Shown: positions 57,984 to 64,000 of the stretch, in pieces
Numbering within the stretch: the first letter of the stretch is position 1
Layout: each line of letters opens with the position of its first letter
The notes under the pieces: generated by a model
Databases searched by the model: none
What the model was told of the DNA's origin: nothing
The model's input: only the letters and a program-made list of their open reading frames with translations
Assembly (NCBI GenBank): GCA_009823505.1
Contig: VZQC01006876.1
Coordinates: 2,659,831-2,723,830 of the forward strand
DNA length: 64,000 bases
Source of the DNA: Rhizomys pruinosus
Taxonomy: Eukaryota; Chordata; Mammalia; Rodentia; Spalacidae
Direction: 5' to 3'
Program-made: the position numbers and the translations under genes

Positions 57984-58055
57984 CAAGGCTCAGATTTGAA
58001 CCCAGGACTTCAAGCATATTAGACAAATATTCTACCACGAGAGTTATACCTGTAA
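57984..58055 (-). repeat. ID-family SINE
   Basis: Antisense ID: ctcagatttgaacccaggac, then tattctaccacgagagttat. Confidence 0.7.
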
Positions 58056-58111
58056 CCTCTTACTACTTAAAAAATAGATAAAATTATGAAAAGTTTTCCC
58101 TCCTGTTTTAG

Positions 58112-58173
58112 CTGAGGAGAAGCATGAACCCAGGACCTCAAGCATGCTAGACAAATTCTGAGCTACACTCTTG
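58112..58173 (-). repeat. ID-family SINE fragment
   Basis: Antisense ID: aagcatgaacccaggacctc, then aaattctgagctacactc. It runs straight into the pentamer repeat. Confidence 0.65.
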
Positions 58174-58343
58174 TCCTCTCCTCTCCTCTCCTCTCCTCTC
58201 CTCTCCTCTCCTCTCCTCTCCTCTCCTCTCCTCTCCTCTCCTCTCCTCTCCTCTCCTCTCCTCTCCTCTCCTCTCCTCTCCTCTCCTCTCCTCTCCTCCC
58301 CTCCCCTCCCCTCCCCTCCCCTCCCCTCCCCTCCCCTCCCCTT
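58174..58343 (+). repeat. Pentanucleotide satellite, CTCCT then CCCCT units
   Basis: About 24 TCCTC units followed from about 58,298 by CCCCT units in the same 5-bp register. The 104-codon frame is its translation. Confidence 0.97.
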
Positions 58344-58824
58344 CCTTTTTTATTTTCTTTTTTATTTTCCTTTATGTTTTCCTCCCTCCCCCAGTCCCTT
58401 GATAATATTTCATTTCTCCCTTGGTATCCATAAGTTTAAACTGGTGGGGATGATCTGTAAGGGTGTTTTCTTTGGACATTTCTGAAAACTCTAGGAATTT
58501 AACAATTGATATGATTCATTTCAAATGAGTAAAACATTCATAACCTGCTGCCTCTGGGTTGGTTTCTCCTGTTCTTGATCATACTAATAATGAACAGAAA
58601 TGTTGAGTGAAGAGTATCTTAATATTTCTATGGAGGAATCCATAATTTTTATAAGATTCTCAAAGGTCCTGTCCCAGGGAACTTGAAGAAGCACTGGGAT
58701 AGTTTCAGGTAGCCTCTAGACTTGAGGTTCTTCAAAACTTACTCAGAGGCTATGCTTATGTTTCTTGATGCTTTAAAATCCAAAGAACGTTTCAATGAGA
58801 ATAACATAGAAAGATGGACAGTTG

Positions 58825-59050
58825 GGGGCTGGAGAGATGGCTTAGCAGTTAAGAGCCCTGGCTGTTCTTACAGAAGACCTAGGTTCAAATTCCAGCACCC
58901 ACATAGCAGCTAACAAAATTGTCCGTAACTCCAGTTCCAGGAGATCTGACGCCCTCTTCTGTCCTCTGCCGGCATTGCATAACATGTGTATACTTGCACA
59001 CATGTGGGTGATGCACCCATACACATAAAACTTAAAAATAAGCTTAAAAA
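58825..59050 (+). repeat. B3-family SINE
   Basis: Sense B3: ggggctggagagatggctta, then ctccagttccaggagatctg, with an aaaacttaaaaataagc tail. Confidence 0.9.
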
Positions 59051-59321
59051 AAGATGGTTTACTGAGGTGTAAACAGAAAAAAACTTCTGAGAAAACTGTG
59101 GCATCAGAAAGCAGTATGAACTGCTTATGACAGGGAAGAGTGGCTGAGCTTTCCCACCCCGCACAGACCAGTCCTGCCCAAGGCACTCCTGGGACTGTGT
59201 GGACCATAGCTATACGACATGCTTGTCTCCGGGTGCTCTGAAAAAGTGAGGAGACATGAAACTGCGTCTTGACAAGTGTTGTCTGCGTGGACTTTATTCT
59301 GTTGTTTCCTTTTCTCTCTTT

Positions 59322-59397
59322 TTGTGGTGTCGGAGATGGAAGTGAGGCCCCCTGTATATGCTAGGCAGCTGCTCTCTCCCTGAGCCACGGCCCAGTC
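59322..59397 (-). repeat. ID-family SINE
   Basis: Antisense ID: gtgtcggagatggaagtgag, then cctgagccacggcccagtcc. Confidence 0.65.
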
Positions 59398-59811
59398 CTT
59401 GTTCTGCTGCTTAGGTTTTCTCCCTGTGTTGCACTCTTTGGCTAAGGATGCTGTGTTTAGAGGCTGAGGTAAATGTAGCTCTGGGATATGAGCCGCACTC
59501 CGGTTTTCTCTGACTGTTTGAAGGGCCAGACACAGCGTTCTCCAAGACTAATCTGGCTTTCAGGGCCTTGTAGACCTAGAGTAGATGTCTCTCAAATCTC
59601 CAAAGGACATGGCTAATTAGAGATGTTTCTGTGTCTTCCGGCAAACTTGACGTGCATTAAGCCCTCCCCACCCCCACTTGAGAAAAGATGTATAAGGCAC
59701 TGGTTCAAGTTTCTTATTTCTTTACCTCTCCTTTTCCCATCTGTTTCAGATATGCCATTTTTCTGTTAAGCTGAAGGACCATCAATGTTTCTCCAGCCTT
59801 TTCTTTCTCTT

Positions 59812-59957
59812 TTGGTCTTTTCTTGAGATAGCCCCAGCTGGCCTGGAGTCACTATGTAGACCAGGCTGGCCTTGAACTCACAGAGATCACCTGCCTCTGC
59901 CTCTGCCTCTGCCTCCCGAGTACTGGGATTAAAGGCATGTACCACCACACCTGGCTT
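59812..59957 (-). repeat. B1 SINE
   Basis: Antisense B1: ggtcttttcttgagatagcc, with an internal cctctg triplet expansion, then accaccacacctggc. Confidence 0.9.
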
Positions 59958-59983
59958 CTCCAGCCATTTTTGTTTTTGCTTTT

Positions 59984-60050
59984 TGTGGTGCAAGAGATGG
60001 AAGGCAGGGCCTTCCGTGCTAGCAGGTGCTCTGCGATGGAGCTCTAGTCC
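59984..60050 (-). repeat. ID-family SINE, diverged
   Basis: Antisense ID: ggtgcaagagatggaaggca, then ctgcgatggagctctagtcc. Confidence 0.55.
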
Positions 60051-60384
60051 AATTCCAGCATGTGAACATGCAACTAGAGGCTCCACGCTAGCCCACAGCC
60101 AGCAGACTGAGCCATTCCTGTTTGTCATTGCCCTCGGCATTGTTGGGGACATCCTTTGGTAGAGGTAACAGGGTCCTGTCTGTTCAGGGCACACGTATTT
60201 GCAACTGCTTTTGAGTGGATTCTGGTGGGAACAACCAACAGCAGCTTGCTTGCAGTTAGAGATAGGATGTGAGCATTGGCCTCCTTTCCTGATGGTGTTG
60301 AATAGAGGAAACGGTATAGAATTGGAAGTATTTTTTTGTCTTAAATCCCTTTTATAATGTCACCTTTTATTTTTATTTTTTCAG

Positions 60385-60500
60385 ATTGCTCCAACTCTGT
60401 GCTCCAAAAGTGGTGGCTTTGAGGTGTGACCCTGCCTACATTTGGGCCTCTTCTGCATCAGCTCCTCAGTAAGAAGGGTGGTTTGAAAAGAAGAAAACAG
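60385..60500 (+). other. Candidate non-coding exon
   Basis: Unique 116-bp segment between a strong acceptor (tttttattttttcag, ending 60,384) and a donor ACAG/GTCAGT (GT at 60,501). An alternative donor, CTCA/GTAAGA, sits at 60,469. All three frames have stops, so it would be 5' untranslated. It has no repeat similarity. With 39,032-39,175 and 63,679-63,783 it forms a same-strand series. Confidence 0.45.
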
Positions 60501-60504
60501 GTCA

Positions 60505-61125
60505 GTTAATCTTTATAGACTTCCCTTGGGTCACAGTAATGGTTGAACATTGGGCCTTCCTGTGCTCCCCCTTTCTCTTCTCCTCTCCTTGAATTGTTCT
60601 GCATCTTTTCCAAGTCCACCTATCCTGCTTCCATACATGCTCTTACCCTGCAAGGTGTGGGGCAAAATCCAGTTAAAAGTAATTGCAACTTGCTGGTTCT
60701 TCTTGATCTGTTGAGTCTCTGATACAAGATGAGAAATTTCAGGATTCCCAAGGTTTGCCTCACAGGAGCTCAGATAACTGCCTTCCTCCTTTTTTCCCCA
60801 CTCTTCAGATCCAGACTGTGGGTCTAAAAACGAGAAGTGTAAAACTGGAACAGTCAGCCTGGTAATGTTGATCAGTCACTTCTGTGACTTGGTAACTTCA
60901 TCTGGGGTCCTATTTACTTAACATTTAAAATAGGAAAAGGAAGTAAATATAGGGGGCTTAGCATCTCCATTGGGTCACGTCACTCTCTACATCTTATCCT
61001 AAGGAGGAAATAAATTTAGCCAATATCTTCCTGTCCAGACAGTAGGAAATGCTTGTGAGGTTTTTCTCCTTTCTAGATGGGGTACCTCTCACAAATTTCA
61101 GCCCATGCGCTGCTTATCCATAGGT
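60505..61125. other. Unique sequence downstream of candidate exon
   Basis: No repeat or gene signal recognised. Confidence 0.4.
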
Positions 61126-61206
61126 ACTTTGTTTGTTTGTTTCTGTTCTGTTTGTTTTGTTTAGTTTTGTTCTGTTCTGTTTTGTTTTGTTTTGTTTTGT
61201 TTTGTT

Positions 61207-61306
61207 TTGAGACTGGGTCTCCCTGTAGCCCCACCGGAACTCAAAGCTCTGTCTGCCTCTGCCTCCCAAGTGCTGGGACTAAAGATGTGGGCCACCATGC
61301 CTGGCT
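61207..61306 (-). repeat. B1 SINE, internally shortened
   Basis: Antisense B1 after a (TTTTG)n run: gagactgggtctccctgtag, then cctctgcctcccaagtgctg. Confidence 0.88.
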
Positions 61307-61462
61307 TGCTATAGGTACTCTTAACTAGACATTCTATATTTTAAATACTTAGATACACTGCAAGGCTGTATCCCTGATATCATAGTGGCTGTCAAGGAGG
61401 GCTTACTGGCAGTTTGACTCTCTTTAGTATTTTTTGTCAGTTTGCCTATGAGCTAGCCATGG

Positions 61463-61466
<4 letters not shown>

Positions 61467-61508
<42 letters not shown>
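61467..61508 (+). repeat. (CA)n microsatellite
   Basis: About 21 CA units, followed by a degenerate sense B1 fragment to about 61,590. Confidence 0.95.
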
Positions 61509-61513
<5 letters not shown>

Positions 61514-62373
61514 TGTGTTCCCAGCGCCCAGGAGATTAAAGCAGAAGAATTGAGAGTTCAAAGCCAACATGTCTCAAAAAAACAAACAAACAAGATCCTC
61601 TTCCAGGCTCAGTATCAATTGGTATATTCATTTTCTTTCTACTGAGATAATGTAATAAAATAGTAAAAATAGATATCTGTTTAGCTATCTGTACATTAAA
61701 ATTATAGAGGAGAATGTAAAAGAAGTGAATTCAGTACTGAAGGCATCCATTTGTGAATCAAATAGCATAATTACTCATGCTGTTTGGTTACAGGATTCTA
61801 GGAACTGATGATACTTCTGTTAGCAACCAATAAAGAAAGTATGCATGTCACACTTGCATATATGAATGCACTCCTACCTGCCTGTTTGTTTTTTGAGAAA
61901 TCACCCAAAGAAAGTTAAAAATAGGATATATAAAGCATAATACTTAATAAAATAAGTGGTCTGCTAGCACAGGGAAACCTCAGGAAGATGGTAGTTAGGG
62001 TTTGGGTTTTTTGTCATTGTTGTGCTGTTACTTTTTCTTTAATGGCCATGGCTCTCCTCTGTAGAGAAAGGTAGGAGAAATGAAGGAATCTTAAACGGAC
62101 TGCTTCCGTGGTTATTCCTTTCACTATCACTTAGGAAACCATCTATCTCGTAGCTTCAAAATATGTTAATAGTAATTGCCTTCATCTGTTTTACTGTTGG
62201 TGTGACAGAATACCTGACACCAGAAAATTACAGTACAAACAAGAGAAGTTGATTTGGTTCATGGTTGTGGAGGGTAGGAAGTCCAAGAACATGTGGGGAC
62301 CTCCTGCTGCATCTCAATCCAATGGAGGTGTGCTCTCCTGGTCTCTCTTCCTTTTATAAAATCATTCATCTCT

Positions 62374-62458
62374 GCACGACACGGGTGCACAAACCTACAT
62401 GCAGACAGTACATTCATACACATACAGAAATAAATAAAAAAATAAAAAATAAAAAAAA
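62374..62458 (+). repeat. 5'-truncated young B3 SINE with 18-bp target duplication
   Basis: Only the 3' half of the young B3 subfamily (tgcacgacacgggtgcacaa onwards) and its A-rich tail are present. The perfect repeat ataaaatcattcatctct flanks it at 62,356-62,373 and 62,459-62,476. It lacks the Pol III promoter half. Confidence 0.95.
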
Positions 62459-62534
62459 ATAAAATCATTCATCTCTCCATCAAGGCCTTCCTTCCAAATA
62501 GCCTTAACCTATGAATTTGGATTTTTTTTCTTTT

Positions 62535-62683
62535 TCTTTCTTTTTGAGACGGGGGTCTCCCTTTAGTCCCAGTGGCCTGGAGCTTGCTCTGTAGACCAGG
62601 CTGGCCTTGAAGTCACAGAGATCTGCCTGCCTCTGCTGGGATTAAAGGCTGGGAATAAAAGCAAGTGCCACCATGCCCGGTGT
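62535..62683 (-). repeat. B1 SINE, rearranged
   Basis: Antisense B1: tttttgagacgggggtctcc, then tgtagaccaggctggccttg, with a small internal insertion before caccatgcccgg. Confidence 0.88.
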
Positions 62684-63253
62684 TTTTTGTTTGTTTCTTT
62701 ATTTTTTGTTTTTAATGTTTTTAAACATTCTTTAGGCTCCTGCTTCATTAGGATATTATTAACAAAATATTACTAGCTGGAAATCAGCCAGAACATCTTC
62801 CCAAGTAAATTAAGGAGGACCTAGTACCTACATTCTTCTAGAATGTGGATGGCCTGAAGATTTGATGTGCCATGGACTGTGGTTCCCTTTGGTCATTCCT
62901 TTCCTATTACCCAGATGTCTTCTAGATATGGCCTGTTATTGTCTAGACTTTTAGTTCTTAGTTCCTTAACTCTTTTGTTTTTGTTCAGTCTTAGGGGAAG
63001 AAATAAGTTGGGTCAAGTGGTGAATCTGTGAATGAATGGAAAGTTTGGTATAAAACAGGAGCTTGAGAAAGTAAAATACTACAAAAATCCAGTGGCTGTT
63101 GATAGTCCTAGTAGCAGTACAGCAGGGGACATTGGATTAGAAACCTACACAATACGGTTTTATAAGACTTCAAATCGTCTCTCATTGTGTTCCTTGTATT
63201 TTTATGAATGTAGTAGTTTGAGATCACCACAAATAAATAGTTTTCATTTTCTG

Positions 63254-63255
<2 letters not shown>

Positions 63256-63296
<41 letters not shown>

Positions 63297-63442
63297 TTTG
63301 GTCTTTTCGAGACAGGGTCTCCCTGTAGTACCAGCTGTCCTGGAACTCACTCTGTAGACCAGGCTGGCCTTGAACTCACAAAGATCCACCTGCCTCTGCC
63401 TCCCAAGTGCTAGGACTAAAGGTGTGCGTTACCACGCCCAGC
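63256..63442 (-). repeat. B1 SINE with (TTTA)n tail
   Basis: Antisense near-consensus B1: an 11-unit ttta tract, then ggtcttttcgagacagggtc, then gcgttaccacgcccagc. Confidence 0.95.
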
Positions 63443-63496
63443 TCTGTTATGTTTTTCTAACCTAAAAGACAGAATCTGCTCTCTTTTCTTTCTTTC

Positions 63497-63622
63497 TTTG
63501 ATTTTTTTTTTTTTTTGAGACAGAGTCTCTACATGTAGCACAGGCTGGCCTTACACTCAGATTCTCCTACCTCTGCGTCTGTGTACTGGGGTTACAGGTT
63601 TGGGCCAGTATTGCCAGGTATA
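63497..63622 (-). repeat. Old B1 SINE
   Basis: Antisense, diverged: ttttttgagacagagtctct, then tacctctgcgtctgtgtact. Confidence 0.75.
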
Positions 63623-63678
63623 GTACTGAATCATGCTGTGCTGAATTCACTAACTGAGTATCCTTTGTCTCTCTTCAG

Positions 63679-63783
63679 TGAAAAGAAGTTATACAAAGTA
63701 AACATAGTCATTTCCACTCTATGTGGATGATCACTGTAACAAGGGGAAATTTCACAGTCCATCAGCTGGAACAGAAAATGGAG
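63679..63783 (+). other. Candidate exon, possibly the first coding one
   Basis: Unique 105-bp segment between acceptor tttgtctctcttcag (ends 63,678) and donor GGAG/GTAATT (GT at 63,784). From ATG 63,721 the frame is open to the donor for 21 codons (MWMITVTRGNFTVHQLEQKM, then E) and ends in phase 0. A second ATG follows two codons later. The contexts lack a purine at -3, so this could also be an untranslated exon with an upstream open frame. I do not recognise the peptide. Confidence 0.45.
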
Positions 63784-63894
63784 GTAATTAACAGTCAGGG
63801 GGCTCTTTTCTTCATTTTCTGAGAAATAAGTATGTTACCTATTTGTGTTTTTTTAAGAAGCAGGCTATTTCTATGTTTATTTTATTTTTTAATT

Positions 63895-64000
63895 TTATTA
63901 TTTTTATTTTATGCGTACAAGTGCATTGCTTGCACGTAGGTAGGTGCGCCCATGTCGTGCAATGCCCACAGAAGTCAAACTAGGGCATTGGATCCCCTGG
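63895..64000 (-). repeat. B3-family SINE, cut by the window end
   Basis: Antisense B3 3' half: tatttttattttatgcgtac, then cccatgtcgtgcaatgccca. Confidence 0.88.

Overview
The window is nuclear DNA from a rodent, most likely a muroid. The evidence is the density of short retroposons. Dozens are B1 (7SL RNA-derived), many are B3/B2-family (tRNA-derived, starting ggctggagagatgg), and several are ID/B4. A few old mammalian elements (MIR, L2 end, MER5-like) are also present. The B1 copies carry a right part reading gctggggctacagggagacc, and the youngest B3 copies have a distinctive 3' half, so a lineage outside the best-known laboratory mouse/rat subfamilies is possible (inference, low confidence). 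I see no intact protein-coding gene, tRNA, rRNA or CRISPR array. Long pyrimidine-rich or A/T-rich open frames are shadows of repeats.

Layout. Positions 1-15,890 are intronic or intergenic unique sequence broken by SINEs, with two MIRs, an L2 end and a perfect 122-bp tandem duplication at 8,391-8,634. Positions 15,890-16,600 are the only CpG-dense block, with CCAAT and YY1-like motifs, and look like a promoter/first exon. Positions 17,750-35,070 are structurally abnormal. A block of about 7.4 kb (19,590-27,021) recurs in direct orientation at 27,700-35,068, and between the two copies lie a single N (27,022) and an inverted, error-rich copy of 17,800-18,415. A second single N (50,019) is the centre of an imperfect palindrome with arms of about 550-600 bp. 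Both patterns fit long-read gap filling better than biology.

Positions 35,070-64,000 are again SINE-rich intron-like sequence with a large polypyrimidine block (42,695-43,520) and pentanucleotide repeats (58,174-58,343). Three short segments with good splice signals on the plus strand (39,032-39,175; 60,385-60,500; 63,679-63,783) could be 5' exons of a gene whose body lies beyond the right edge. The first two have stops in all frames; the third contains a short open frame from an ATG to its donor site. With the CpG block upstream and an excess of minus-oriented B1, the simplest model is a plus-strand gene with a long 5' region. I could not identify the gene.

The most biologically interesting item is a recurrent composite SINE. 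The 5' half of a B3 element is joined to a full B1 at the same breakpoint at two loci, one of them flanked as a unit by a target-site duplication.
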